DNA of 64,000 nt from Longitalea arenae (GCF_016924755.1 NZ_JAFFJX010000013.1:1-64000), one strand, 5' to 3'. Shown: positions 26,186 through 34,488, counted from the stretch's first letter. Program-made: numbers and translations. The notes: generated by a model not told the origin, from the letters alone.

Positions 26186-26940
26186 TTATGGGAAGTGAAC
26201 CGTATTGTTTTTTACAAATTCATAAAGACGTTCTAATAATAATGGTCTTTGCCTTTTAAAGACTTCTTCACATTTTTGATATTCTTCGTGTACGCGTAAT
26301 TCGTTAATTACGTTTATATAATTCTGAAAATCCTTAGCTGTTTCATTTTTGAGAAAGTAAGGGTCTTTATGTTGTTTGCATGTTGCAGCGTATTAATTAA
26401 ATCAGTAAGTGCTAACTGGTTATTAATATGTTCAGTGACCAAATCCAAATTAAATGACAATGTATAGTCATACCCTTCCCATTCTTCATAGTTAAGCCAC
26501 TCCATAATTATCATAAAACTATAAACTTCGGAGGGTAGTTCCTTTAGACAATCAAACGATAGCCAGAATTCCCTTTTTAAAATAAAATGCTCTTCAACTT
26601 CCGACATTATTTCGAATAATGCGTCTTCTTTTTTGCTTTTGTTTTTTCTTAAAATTAGCTCTGTAACCGTATAACGCGTATCTTCAATACTTTTAAGTAC
26701 ATCCTTGACACTTTTAATTGCTACGGTTATATCAAAACTGCTTTTTATTAAATGGCTTAAAGCTACTTCTGATGTTACACCTGTTTTGTTAATTACAACT
26801 GTAACCATTTCGGTTTTAAATTGCTTTTCTGCTTTTTCCAGGTCCCCATTTACTTTCTCAATCAATATTAAGCCGTCACGAAGCCCAATTGGAATTCGTT
26901 GCCGTAGAATCATTAGTTTATCTTTATATATTTCGTTCAT
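26186..26940 (-). pseudogene. Frameshifted gene, EF-Ts/UBA-like N-terminus
   Basis: The frame from ATG 26940 starts with LRQRIPIGLRDGLILIEKV, GDLEKAEKQFK, resembling the UBA-like N-terminal helices of EF-Ts. It then runs through a helical acidic protein but ends in an incongruous tail near 26380. The next frame, from about 26398 to a stop at 26186, encodes a well-formed continuation (YFLKNETAKDFQNYINVINE, RVHEEYQKCEEVFKRQRPLL). One base change near 26372-26398 would join them into about 250 residues. It is either a real frameshift mutation or a sequencing error. It follows the 90-residue zinc-finger-like gene by 88 bp and is likely co-transcribed. Confidence 0.65.
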
Positions 26941-27027
26941 TCTGGCCAGTTGAAAAATGACACACAATTGGCATAATGCTATTTTACCCAATCCATTTCT
27001 AGACGCATCAGGATTTGTCCTGAAATT

Positions 27028-27300
27028 TCACTCATCATCTTCCAACCATTTTGGAATCCCATATTTTGTAACCATCTCTATATAATATTCTGAATTCTTG
27101 AACTTTTGCTTTTCTTCTTTAATAAGATTCAAAGCTTCTTCTTTTTTCTCCCAATTTTGGAAGCATTGTAAATGGAAGCCGCAGTAAAATAAAGGATGGA
27201 TTGTGTTAGATATTGCAGGCAAGCCTTTCACATGTTCGCCAGGCATAAGAAAATGACCACAAATGGCACAAGTTGATTGACTTAAAAATATTAATGCCAT
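27028..27300 (-). CDS. Small protein with putative zinc-binding motif
   Basis: 90 residues. It begins CAICGHFLMPGEHV and later has CGFHLQCFQNWEK, so two Cys pairs (CxxC and Cx4HxxC) could bind zinc. A Lys/Glu-rich C-terminal half follows. No family name is known to me. It sits upstream of the frameshifted gene, on the same strand, in the accessory stretch. Small pairs like this often belong to immunity or phage-related loci, but no toxin is seen. Confidence 0.65.
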   Translation of the reverse strand: MALIFLSQSTCAICGHFLMPGEHVKGLPAISNTIHPLFYCGFHLQCFQNWEKKEEALNLIKEEKQKFKNSEYYIEMVTKYGIPKWLEDDE

Positions 27301-27605
27301 AGGAAATGGTGATTAAGCTCAAAAGTCGGGGTTATTAAGCTCAATAATACTCAAATTTGAGTAAGAAATACAGTTAAATATATCCGAATCGGAATTATCA
27401 AAGATATTAGGGGTGTGGTTCCAGGAAATTCAAAATATTAAACAAGAAGGAGAAATTAGCCTGGCGTATAACCAGATAGTGTTATGTATACTAATACACC
27501 TGCAGGGATTGATATACAAGTATCCTACCGGATTCGAACCTGAAAACAATTCATTCTAAAGACATAAAACATTTTAATAACAGCAATCTGATTTCTTAAA
27601 ACACA
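27301..27605. other. Intergenic stretch with a tRNA 3'-end-like fragment
   Basis: No gene. At 27521-27545 the minus strand contains CAGGTTCGAATCCGGTAGGA, with a T-loop (TTCGAAT) and flanking C-G pairs but an imperfect stem; no other part of a tRNA can be folded. It may be an attachment-site scar or a decayed tRNA. Confidence 0.35.
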
Positions 27606-27630
27606 AAAACCCGCTGCCAGAGCGGGTTTT
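27606..27630 (-). terminator. Terminator after tRNA-Val
   Basis: Perfect 10-bp arms AAAACCCGCT/AGCGGGTTTT around GCCAG. Oriented to end the tRNA transcript, 10 bp from its 3' end. Confidence 0.85.
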
Positions 27631-27640
27631 ATAATTTTGT

Positions 27641-27714
27641 GGACTGCACTGGACTCGAACCAGTGACCCCTACTCTGTCAAAGTAATGCTCTAAACCAAC
27701 TGAGCTAGCAGTCC
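27641..27714 (-). tRNA. tRNA-Val (anticodon GAC)
   Basis: A 74-nt gene folds into a normal cloverleaf: acceptor GGACTGC/GCAGTCC, D arm GCTC...GAGC, anticodon stem-loop TTACT-TTGACAG-AGTAG with GAC at 34-36, T arm ACTGG-TTCGAGT-CCAGT. No CCA end is encoded. Anticodon GAC reads GUC, valine. A T-rich terminator follows. Confidence 0.95.
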
Positions 27715-27845
27715 GCTAAGAAGGCCGAAGGTAAAAAAGTCGGCCCCCTTTCCCAAATTTATATACGCAAAAATTTCATCCGGGGTGAGCGCCGAGATTG
27801 AAATCGCTATCTTTAGGAAAGCACTTCACCATTCAAGCCAATAAT

Positions 27846-28703
27846 ATGAAGCAGGAAATAATCAATCTCTTTGATGAATACACCCATGCCCCGCTGTCCC
27901 GCGATGAATTCCTTCGCCGGCTCACCAAAATAACGGGTAGCCTGGCAGCGGCGCTCGCTGTATTACCGATGCTGGAAGTAAATTATGCGCATGCGCAAAC
28001 CCTGCCTGTGCAGGACGACCGCATCACCACCGAACGGATCACCTATCCCGGAGATGATTGCACTATGAAAGGCTATGTGGCCAAACCCAGGGGCAATGGA
28101 AAATATGGAACTGTGGTGGTCATCCATGAGAATCGTGGTTTAAACCCGCATATAGAAGATGTTACCCGCCGGGTGGCATTGGCCGGTTTCCTGGCCCTGG
28201 CGCCTGATGGTTTATCGCCCCAGGGCGGCACCCCTGCCAATGAAGATGAAGCCCGTAATATGATCGGCAAACTGGATATGGCCAAGACCGTAAATAATTT
28301 TGTGAAGGCATTTGATTACCTGAAATCCAGGGAGGAGAGCAATTTCAAAGCGGCTTGTGTTGGCTTTTGCTGGGGTGGCGCTATGGCGAACCAGTTAGCT
28401 GTTCATGTGCCCGACCTGAAGGCGGCTGTTGCATTTTATGGCCGTCAGCCCGATGTGGCAGATGTTCCTAAAATAAAAGCTACGGTGCAATTGCATTATG
28501 CCTCACTGGATGAACGCATAAATGCCGGGATTCCGGCCTACGAAGAAGCCCTTAAAAAAGCAGGCACCAAATATGAATTGTATATGTACGAAGGCGTGAA
28601 TCACGCATTCCATAACGATACAGCACCCACGCGTTACAATGCAGCCGCTGCTAAACTCGCCTGGGAGAGAACATTGAAATTGTTTAATGATAAACTTAAA
28701 TAA
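27846..28703 (+). CDS. Dienelactone hydrolase family protein
   Basis: 285 residues. After an N-terminal region with a hydrophobic stretch (GSLAAALAVLPMLEVNYAHA, a possible signal) comes an alpha/beta hydrolase of the dienelactone type. Nucleophile elbow GFCWGG with Cys, the family's usual nucleophile; acid within QLHYASLDERI; His in GVNHAFHND. HENRGLNPHIEDVTRR is the conserved oxyanion region. It hydrolyses lactone or ester bonds; the substrate is not known. The start at 27846 was chosen over an upstream ATG lacking similarity. Its stop is followed by octamer and heptamer arrays. Confidence 0.9.
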   Translation: MKQEIINLFDEYTHAPLSRDEFLRRLTKITGSLAAALAVLPMLEVNYAHAQTLPVQDDRITTERITYPGDDCTMKGYVAKPRGNGKYGTVVVIHENRGLNPHIEDVTRRVALAGFLALAPDGLSPQGGTPANEDEARNMIGKLDMAKTVNNFVKAFDYLKSREESNFKAACVGFCWGGAMANQLAVHVPDLKAAVAFYGRQPDVADVPKIKATVQLHYASLDERINAGIPAYEEALKKAGTKYELYMYEGVNHAFHNDTAPTRYNAAAAKLAWERTLKLFNDKLK

Positions 28704-28716
28704 AATCCCGATTTTT

Positions 28717-28787
28717 GGGATTTCGGGATTTCGGGATTTCGGGATTTTGAGATTTTGGGATTTTGAGATTTTGAGATTTTGAGATCC
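28717..28787. repeat. Octamer array, GGGATTTC/GAGATTTT type
   Basis: Eight in-phase 8-bp words (GGGATTTC x3, GGGATTTT, GAGATTTT, GGGATTTT, GAGATTTT x2) plus a partial unit, starting 13 bp after the dienelactone hydrolase stop. Confidence 0.88.
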
Positions 28788-28830
28788 ATTACTAAGCTGA
28801 ATCTTGAACAAATCCCGAAATCAAATCCTG

Positions 28831-28851
28831 AAATCAGAAATCAGAAATCAG
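28831..28851. repeat. Short heptamer run AAATCAG x3 overlapping the proline dehydrogenase stop
   Basis: Three perfect 7-bp repeats (minus strand TTTCTGA). They encode the last residues SDF and the stop codon of the proline dehydrogenase gene, read in the minus direction. Confidence 0.85.
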
Positions 28852-30073
28852 AAATTGCTTTTCTTCTTTCGATCTCTCTTTTAATTAGTCCCAGCTCCCG
28901 CCCTGTTTGTCCAGACACCGATGAATTCTCCTGTGCCCTGCGCATCAGGTAAGGGATCACGTCTTTAATGGGACCGAAGGGCAAATACTTACTAACCTTG
29001 AACGAACTTTTTGCCAGGTTAAAAGTGATATTATCGCTCATGCCATACAGTTGTGAGAAATGTACATGGGGATGATTATGCGGTATTCCCTTTTTATCAA
29101 GCAGTTCGGTAGTGTATAAATTGCTGTATTCGTTGTGTGAAGCCACTATCAGGGCAATGTGATCGAGATAGTCGACACAAAATTCAAGGGCCGCATTATA
29201 ATCGCGGTCTGTAGTTTGTTTATTGGGTTGAATGGGCGATGCATAATTCATGGCAGCAGCCCTTTTGCGCTCCTTTTCCATATAAGCGCCCCGAACCAGT
29301 TTCGCTCCCAGCGTAAAACCCTTTTGCCGGGCAACGGCAAAACTGTCTTTCAGGAACTGCAGCCGGTCGTGGCGGTATAACTGGATGGTATTGTAGATCA
29401 CCGGCTTTTGCCGGTTAAACCGTTCCATCATTTGCATCGTGAGCGCATCTACCGGATCCTGGATCCAGCTTTCTTCGGCATCTATTAAAACACCGATACC
29501 TTTGGCTGCCGCTACTTCACAGATCCGGGTAATACGTTGTTCAACCCGTTGCCATTCTGCCTGTTCTGCAGCTGTTAAGATCTCTGTATGTACTTTTCCT
29601 TCAAATCCGCTTTTAAGGGTGGCCGCTGCATCCAGTTTTTCCAGCAATGAGAACCGCGCCAACCCGGTAATCTTCACACTCATGAAAGGAATATTCGGCT
29701 GGGTGGCCGCATAATTAATCACCTTAATGAATTCATCACAGCCATGATCGAAATTCTCTTCGCCTTCCATACCTTCTACCCCATAATCGAGGATCACCTG
29801 CACATTGAATTGCTTCAATTTTGCGGCAACCGGCGCTGTTTCTTCCAGCGTTTCTCCTCCTACAAATTGTTCAAAAATGGTGTTGCGGATAATATTTTTA
29901 ATGGGAAGCCCTACTTTAATAGCCCAGGGTGTTAATCTTGTACCCAGTTTTACAAGGACCTGGTAACCCATGCTCGAAAATAGGAAGTGGGCCTTTTTTA
30001 ACTCTTTATCTGATTTATAAGCAAATGCATTCTCCGTATTCTCAAAAGATACGGCTACGGCGGTTTTCGACAT
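28841..30073 (-). CDS. putA: Proline dehydrogenase
   Basis: 410 residues, a monofunctional FAD-dependent PRODH that oxidises proline to pyrroline-5-carboxylate at the membrane. TIM-barrel motifs: DYGVEG, DAEESWIQ, KLVRGAYMEKER, VASHNEYS and QLYGMSDN, the last with the conserved FAD/proline contacts. The C-terminal RREIERRK is also typical. The last three residues and stop fall inside a heptamer repeat. A palindrome CTAAC-AAAT-GTTAG lies 5-18 bp upstream of the ATG. No P5C dehydrogenase gene is adjacent. Confidence 0.92.
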   Translation of the reverse strand: MSKTAVAVSFENTENAFAYKSDKELKKAHFLFSSMGYQVLVKLGTRLTPWAIKVGLPIKNIIRNTIFEQFVGGETLEETAPVAAKLKQFNVQVILDYGVEGMEGEENFDHGCDEFIKVINYAATQPNIPFMSVKITGLARFSLLEKLDAAATLKSGFEGKVHTEILTAAEQAEWQRVEQRITRICEVAAAKGIGVLIDAEESWIQDPVDALTMQMMERFNRQKPVIYNTIQLYRHDRLQFLKDSFAVARQKGFTLGAKLVRGAYMEKERKRAAAMNYASPIQPNKQTTDRDYNAALEFCVDYLDHIALIVASHNEYSNLYTTELLDKKGIPHNHPHVHFSQLYGMSDNITFNLAKSSFKVSKYLPFGPIKDVIPYLMRRAQENSSVSGQTGRELGLIKREIERRKAISDF

Positions 30074-30077
30074 AGAA

Positions 30078-30091
30078 CTAACAAATGTTAG
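30078..30091. promoter_or_regulatory. Palindrome CTAAC-AAAT-GTTAG before proline dehydrogenase
   Basis: A 5-bp perfect inverted repeat whose 10-base core AACAAATGTT is the reverse complement of AACATTTGTT in the palindrome upstream of the VOC gene. It overlaps the 5' untranslated region, so a repressor site is possible. Confidence 0.35.
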
Positions 30092-30182
30092 GCGCGAAGA
30101 TAAGCAGTTTAGTCACTATGTGCTAGCTTTTCGGTGGTAAGATTTTGCTATTTGGGGGTAGGCGGCTGTACTAAACTGAGCG

Positions 30183-30222
30183 ATCAAATTATCACATTAT
30201 CAAATTATCACATCATCAAATT
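30183..30222. repeat. Octamer array, ATCAAATT/ATCACATT type, 5 units
   Basis: Five in-phase 8-bp words: ATCAAATT, ATCACATT, ATCAAATT, ATCACATC, ATCAAATT. Lies upstream of the epimerase gene. Confidence 0.8.
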
Positions 30223-30280
30223 GACCTTGCCGTTTCCTGCTGGCTTTCGGCTGCGCTTAACCTAGTATATTGTGATCAAT

Positions 30281-31381
30281 ATGAACATTCTGCATACCGA
30301 CATTTATAAGTTCAGCATTCCCATGCACCCCTTCACCATTGCCACCGGCACCATGTTCTATGCCCAGAATATTTTTATCAGGGTATATACCGACGCTGGC
30401 CTGTATGGCGTGGGCGAATGCTCGGCATTTCCCATGATCGTGGGTGAAACCCAGTCCACCTGTTTTGAGATGGCCAAAGATTTTGCCGGCCTCTGGAAAA
30501 ACAAAAGTGCGGCGGATATCGAAGACCGCCTGCAGGACCTGCACAATTACACGGCATTCAATGCAACCATCAAAAGCGCCTTCGATATGGCCTTGTACGA
30601 TCTGGCCGCTAAAGCAGCCGGTATGCCCCTCTATCGCTACCTGGGAGGTGACAAAAAGAAAGTATTGGAAACCGATCTCACCATTGGTATAGATACCCCT
30701 GAGAACATGGCTGCCAAAGCCCTTGACTTTGTGAAGCGGGGCGTTCGCATCATCAAGATCAAGCTGGGTAAGAATGCCGCCGAGGATGTGGAACGGGTGC
30801 GTCAGATCCGGGAAGCGGTGGGCGCTTCCATTGGTTTACGCATCGATGCCAATCAGGGCTGGAGTTATGAAGATGCCGTGTTTGCATTGACCGGCCTGGC
30901 AGCCTATGATATTGAGTTTTGTGAGCAGCCGATGCGGTACTGGGATGATGACAGGCTGCCCGAACTGGTTAAACAATCGCCGATAAAGATCATGGCCGAT
31001 GAAAGCGTATTTAACCACCATGATGCCAAACGGATCATCGCTGCCGGCGCCTGCGATTATGTGAACATCAAATTTTCCAAATCGGGCGGTATCCGGGAAG
31101 CCCGCAGGATACATGAGGTATGTAAACAACATAATATTCCCAATATGATGGGCGGAATGCTGGAGAGCCGCCTTGCCCTGACGGCCTTTGCGCATTTTGC
31201 GCTGGCGCACGACAACGTCGTTTTTTACGATATGGATACCTGCATGCTGGGCCATAAAACCGATCCCGTGACCGGTGGCGTAGTATACAATGGCTTTATA
31301 CTGGAAGTACCTGAAACGCCTGGAATTGGCGCCGATGCAGATGAAGCATTTCTGCAAACGCTTGAAAAAGTAACCGTTTAA
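30281..31381 (+). CDS. Dipeptide epimerase, enolase superfamily
   Basis: 366 residues of the muconate-lactonizing subgroup. KIK (K159, K161), metal ligands D189 (IDAN), E215 (EQP) and D240 (DES), and the second base K264 (KFSKSGG) match L-Ala-D/L-Glu and other dipeptide epimerases. It epimerises the C-terminal amino acid of dipeptides, in peptidoglycan recycling or peptide use; substrate specificity cannot be set. ATG 30281 was chosen over a GTG 9 bp upstream. The gene has a cytoplasmic sequence with no signal. Confidence 0.88.
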   Translation: MNILHTDIYKFSIPMHPFTIATGTMFYAQNIFIRVYTDAGLYGVGECSAFPMIVGETQSTCFEMAKDFAGLWKNKSAADIEDRLQDLHNYTAFNATIKSAFDMALYDLAAKAAGMPLYRYLGGDKKKVLETDLTIGIDTPENMAAKALDFVKRGVRIIKIKLGKNAAEDVERVRQIREAVGASIGLRIDANQGWSYEDAVFALTGLAAYDIEFCEQPMRYWDDDRLPELVKQSPIKIMADESVFNHHDAKRIIAAGACDYVNIKFSKSGGIREARRIHEVCKQHNIPNMMGGMLESRLALTAFAHFALAHDNVVFYDMDTCMLGHKTDPVTGGVVYNGFILEVPETPGIGADADEAFLQTLEKVTV

Positions 31382-31421
31382 ACGGCAAGCAAACATTTCA
31401 ACCATCTAACAATCGTTTGTA

Positions 31422-31429
31422 TATCTTTG
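31422..31429 (+). promoter_or_regulatory. -7 promoter element TATCTTTG
   Basis: Exact TAnnTTTG match 13 bp before the thioesterase ATG, which would give a leader of only about seven bases. Confidence 0.6.
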
Positions 31430-31442
31430 CGCAAAAAATAGC

Positions 31443-31961
31443 ATGGACCAGTTTTCCAAAACAGCCAAAGAATCGTCGGTCACCATGACCGAATTGGTGT
31501 TGCCCAATGACACCAATATGTTTGGCAATTTAATGGGTGGACGATTAATGTACTGGATGGATATTGCGGCTGCCCTGGCCGCTATGAAACACTGCGGCAC
31601 GCCTGTAGTAACGGCATCCGTTGATAATATTTCGTTCGAAAATCCTATTAAACTGGGTAATGCGGTTCATATTCATGCCAGGGTTTCCCGGGCCTTCACT
31701 ACTTCTATGGAGATTCATATGAGTGTTTGGGGCGAAGATGCCCTGCACCAGTATAAATATAAAAGCAACGAAGCTTATTTTACGTTCGTTTCCCTTGATC
31801 CCAATGGAAAGCCGCGGAAAGTTCCCACGCTTTTACCGGAAACCGAAGAAGAAGTAAAACTTTTTGAAGGCGCCTTACGCAGAAGACAGGTACGTTTGAT
31901 CCTGGGAGGAAAAATGCAGCCGGATGATGCGAAGGAGCTGAAAGCGTTATTTATGAAATAA
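31443..31961 (+). CDS. Acyl-CoA thioesterase (hotdog fold, YciA/BACH type)
   Basis: 172 residues. MTELVLPNDTNMFGNLMGGRLMYWMD is the family motif, with the catalytic Asn and Asp/Gly-Gly region of acyl-CoA hydrolases. SVDNISFENPIKLGN and ARVSRAFTTSMEIH complete the double hotdog elements. A basic C-terminal extension (ALRRRQVRLILGGKM) follows. It hydrolyses acyl-CoA to fatty acid and CoA. A TATCTTTG promoter element is close upstream and a terminator follows. Confidence 0.93.
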   Translation: MDQFSKTAKESSVTMTELVLPNDTNMFGNLMGGRLMYWMDIAAALAAMKHCGTPVVTASVDNISFENPIKLGNAVHIHARVSRAFTTSMEIHMSVWGEDALHQYKYKSNEAYFTFVSLDPNGKPRKVPTLLPETEEEVKLFEGALRRRQVRLILGGKMQPDDAKELKALFMK

Positions 31962-31975
31962 CAAACTTAGATATG

Positions 31976-32000
31976 ATCCCGCCAAGAGCGGGATTTTTTT
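31976..32000 (+). terminator. Terminator after the thioesterase gene
   Basis: ATCCCGC-CAAGA-GCGGGAT followed by seven T. Confidence 0.92.
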
Positions 32001-32099
32001 ATAAGCAAAAGGCAGACGGCAGATGCGGACAATTGGCAATCGGCTATCAGCTAGTGACCCTCTATTAACGGTATCAACCTGTCAACCTTCTTGTATTCA

Positions 32100-32195
32100 A
32101 TTATCACATTATCGAATTATCACATTATCGAATTATCACATTATCACATCAGCAAATCAGCACATCAGCACATCAGCTAATCAGCACATTAGCTA
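32100..32195. repeat. Octamer array, ATTATCAC to ATTAGCTA type, 12 units
   Basis: Twelve in-phase 8-bp words with no insertion or deletion: ATTATCAC/ATTATCGA alternate at the left, ATCAGCAC/ATCAGCTA in the middle and ATTAGCTA at the right end. The last unit contains the stop codon TAG (minus strand) of the acyltransferase gene. Confidence 0.92.
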
Positions 32196-32954
32196 ATTGC
32201 TCTTCCTGTGATGCGCCCCCTTTAGCATAAACGACTTGCTTTGTTCAATAGCATCCATCACCTGTTGTAAGATCACTTCCGTTGGCGCTTCATAATCTAT
32301 CTGCAGCGGTTCTTTAAATGTTACCGATAGCAGGGTGCCTTTCTTCTTAAACTTCAGGCCTTTTTTATTGAAAGCCCGCCAGAATCCGTTGATCACAACG
32401 GGGATCACAATTGGCCGGGTGAGTTTTATAATATGTGCTGTTCCTTTCCGCCCCGGCGCAAAGGGTGTTGTAGTGCCCTGCGGAAAAGTGATGACCCAGT
32501 TGTTATCAAGCGCCCGGGTGATTTTGCGTGTATCAGAAGGATCAAGTCCTTTTCGTACTTCAGTACCGGCCGAACGCCAGGTTCTTTTAACAGTGAGCGC
32601 GCCACCCAGTGTAAATAAGCGGCTGATCCAGCTGCCGCGCATGGTTTCTTCCGCAGCTACATAATACACGTTGGTAAAAGGATTCAGTAAGTAGTATGGG
32701 ATACCCAGCTTGTTCTTCTTGCCCCATTTCACGGCACAGAAAATATGCAGAAAAGTAATGACGTCGGCAAAATAGGTTTGATGATTACTGACGAACAACA
32801 CATTTTTCCTCGGCAGTTTTGCAATATGTTCAGTACCCCTGATCCGCAGTTTATTAACAATGACCAGCCCCGGCCAGGTTATTATGCCTATAATGGGGTA
32901 TAATATTTTTCGAACCAGTTTAAAATGTTTTAACCGTTCACTAAACGAACTCAT
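32193..32954 (-). CDS. Lysophospholipid acyltransferase (PlsC-like)
   Basis: 253 residues. Hydrophobic N-terminus (YPIIGIITWPGLVIV) then the PlsC domain: NHQTYFAD (histidine and aspartate, here with five rather than the usual four residues between them), FPQGTTTPF in place of FPEGTR, and PIVIPVVING. It transfers an acyl chain to lysophosphatidate or a similar lipid at the inner membrane. The long frame begins at 33137, but that would overlap the divergent HAD gene; ATG 32954 leaves 73 bp for both promoters. The stop codon lies in an octamer repeat array. Confidence 0.85.
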   Translation of the reverse strand: MSSFSERLKHFKLVRKILYPIIGIITWPGLVIVNKLRIRGTEHIAKLPRKNVLFVSNHQTYFADVITFLHIFCAVKWGKKNKLGIPYYLLNPFTNVYYVAAEETMRGSWISRLFTLGGALTVKRTWRSAGTEVRKGLDPSDTRKITRALDNNWVITFPQGTTTPFAPGRKGTAHIIKLTRPIVIPVVINGFWRAFNKKGLKFKKKGTLLSVTFKEPLQIDYEAPTEVILQQVMDAIEQSKSFMLKGAHHRKSN

Positions 32955-33014
32955 GCTCCATTGTTTTGACAACCAATTAGTGCCGAAATTAACCAAAAAC
33001 CAGAAACTATAAAC

Positions 33015-33022
33015 TAAATTTG
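33015..33022 (+). promoter_or_regulatory. -7 element TAAATTTG next to the HAD gene start
   Basis: Exact TAnnTTTG ending 5 bp before the ATG, which would place the transcription start at or next to the A of the start codon (leaderless mRNA). Confidence 0.55.
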
Positions 33023-33027
33023 CGGCC

Positions 33028-33684
33028 ATGAAATTTTCCGCGGTAATTTTTGATATGGATGGACTGCTGATAGATTCTGAACCTTTATGGCAGCAGGCAG
33101 GCGCAGAAATGTTACAACAATACGGTGTAACCCTCACTGACGAAGAATATATCCTTACAACGGGTTTGCGTACGCCCGAGTGGGTCGATTACTGGTTCAC
33201 TCATTTTACTATCGATAAACAGGAAGCTAAAGAAGCCGCCAAACGGGTTGAACAGGCTGCATTGGATAAGATCAAACAACATGGCGTTGCCATGCCGGGT
33301 GTGGAATACATCATGGAGTTTTTCAAAGCCAATAATTTCCTGATCGGACTGGCATCTTCCTCGCCTATGCGGCTCATTGAAGCAGTGGTTGAAAAACTGA
33401 ATATTCAACCCTACCTGAATGCCATCACTTCTGCCGAACATCTTCCCCATGGCAAACCACATCCCCAGGTATTTTTAAATTGTGCTGAATTACTGAATGT
33501 ACCGCCTACCTCCTGCATTTGTTTTGAAGATTCTTTTAATGGAATGATCGCCGCTAAAGCAGCCCGCATGAAATGTGTAGTCATCCCTGCACCGCATGTA
33601 CATCACGAAGGCCGCTGGGATGCTGCTGACCGCAAGCTATCCTCATTGTTGAAATTCAATAAAACGGTGCTGGAGACTTTATAA
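33028..33684 (+). CDS. HAD-family sugar-phosphate phosphatase (HxpB/YniC-like)
   Basis: 218 residues. Haloacid dehalogenase phosphatase: motif I FDMDGLLIDSEP (nucleophile D and acid D), motif II ASSSPM, motif III lysine GKPHP, motif IV CFEDSFNG. A helical cap between motifs I and II and the length fit 2-deoxyglucose-6-phosphatase/hexitol phosphatase YniC. It dephosphorylates small sugar phosphates. The gene is divergent from the acyltransferase. Confidence 0.92.
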   Translation: MKFSAVIFDMDGLLIDSEPLWQQAGAEMLQQYGVTLTDEEYILTTGLRTPEWVDYWFTHFTIDKQEAKEAAKRVEQAALDKIKQHGVAMPGVEYIMEFFKANNFLIGLASSSPMRLIEAVVEKLNIQPYLNAITSAEHLPHGKPHPQVFLNCAELLNVPPTSCICFEDSFNGMIAAKAARMKCVVIPAPHVHHEGRWDAADRKLSSLLKFNKTVLETL

Positions 33685-34234
33685 AATACATCTTAAAGCT
33701 AATTCAAACGGGACATCCCGATGGCAACCGGAACATCCCGTTGAACGTTACTACCCAAATGAACCTGTATGTACTAAGTTATACTACATGACCGCTTGCT
33801 ACCGGCATTGCGGTAACAGCCATCGCTGTACGTAATGATTTTATGCTGACAATAGGTTGATCGAATGGTGAATGCCGGCTAGGCACTACAGTGAAGTGCG
33901 TAAAAGAACAGGAAAATACAGATGAATACAAAAGAAGTGTATGGCTTCTTCATAATGGCACGAATTAATTGGTTAACTACGCTTTCTTCCGGGTTTCTTA
34001 ATGAAGGAATCTCGAGATCAATACAATAGGATAGTTATAGGTTGTCCCCTGAATCTTGGTTGGTGTAACTGTATCGCAGATAGGATCAAGATTGTGTATC
34101 GGTGATTGCTGGCATAAATATATAACGCTCATTTTTTATATGCAAGCTTGTATACGACTTTTTTAATAACTAATAATCCGGGTCAAGCAACCAATAAGCA
34201 ATAGACGATAGACAATTGGCAATCAACGCAAACC
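33685..34234. other. Intergenic region before the heptamer array
   Basis: 550 bp with no gene. It includes GGGACATCCCGATGG with a near-repeat GGAACATCCCGTTGA about 25 bp on, and AT-rich sequence. A terminator for the HAD gene was not identified with certainty. Confidence 0.45.
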
Positions 34235-34360
34235 GGCAATCGATAATCGATAATCGGCAAGCGTCAATCGATAATCGACGATCGTCAATCGTCAATCGAC
34301 AAGCGACGATCGACAATCGGCAAGCGTCAATCGGCAAGCGACAATCGGCAAGCGACAATA
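34235..34360. repeat. Heptamer array, GNCAATC type, 18 units
   Basis: Eighteen in-phase 7-bp words without a single indel (GGCAATC, GATAATC, GGCAAGC, GTCAATC, GACGATC, GACAAGC, GACAATC and others). Position 1 is always G, position 5 always A and position 7 is C in all but the last. Less regular copies continue left to about 34211. It translates to a seven-residue repeat in any frame, producing a spurious 78-codon ORF. Confidence 0.95.
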
Positions 34361-34488
34361 GACATCGAAAGTCGCTCATACTCCATGATCCGTTTTTTTT
34401 TTGCATACCTGCTTATTATAAACGTATAACTTAATAACCAAAAACCATAAACTATGAACTGCACACATCAACTGTGAATTATGGAACT

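Noticed and set aside
34235-34360. Considered as a CRISPR array
   Set aside because: Units are 7 bp, directly adjacent, with no spacers and no cas genes nearby.
34170-34406. A minus-strand ORF with a seven-residue repeat (CRLSIDA-like units)
   Set aside because: It is the translation of the GNCAATC heptamer array; 7-bp units give a 7-residue peptide repeat in any frame. No start signal or composition typical of a gene.
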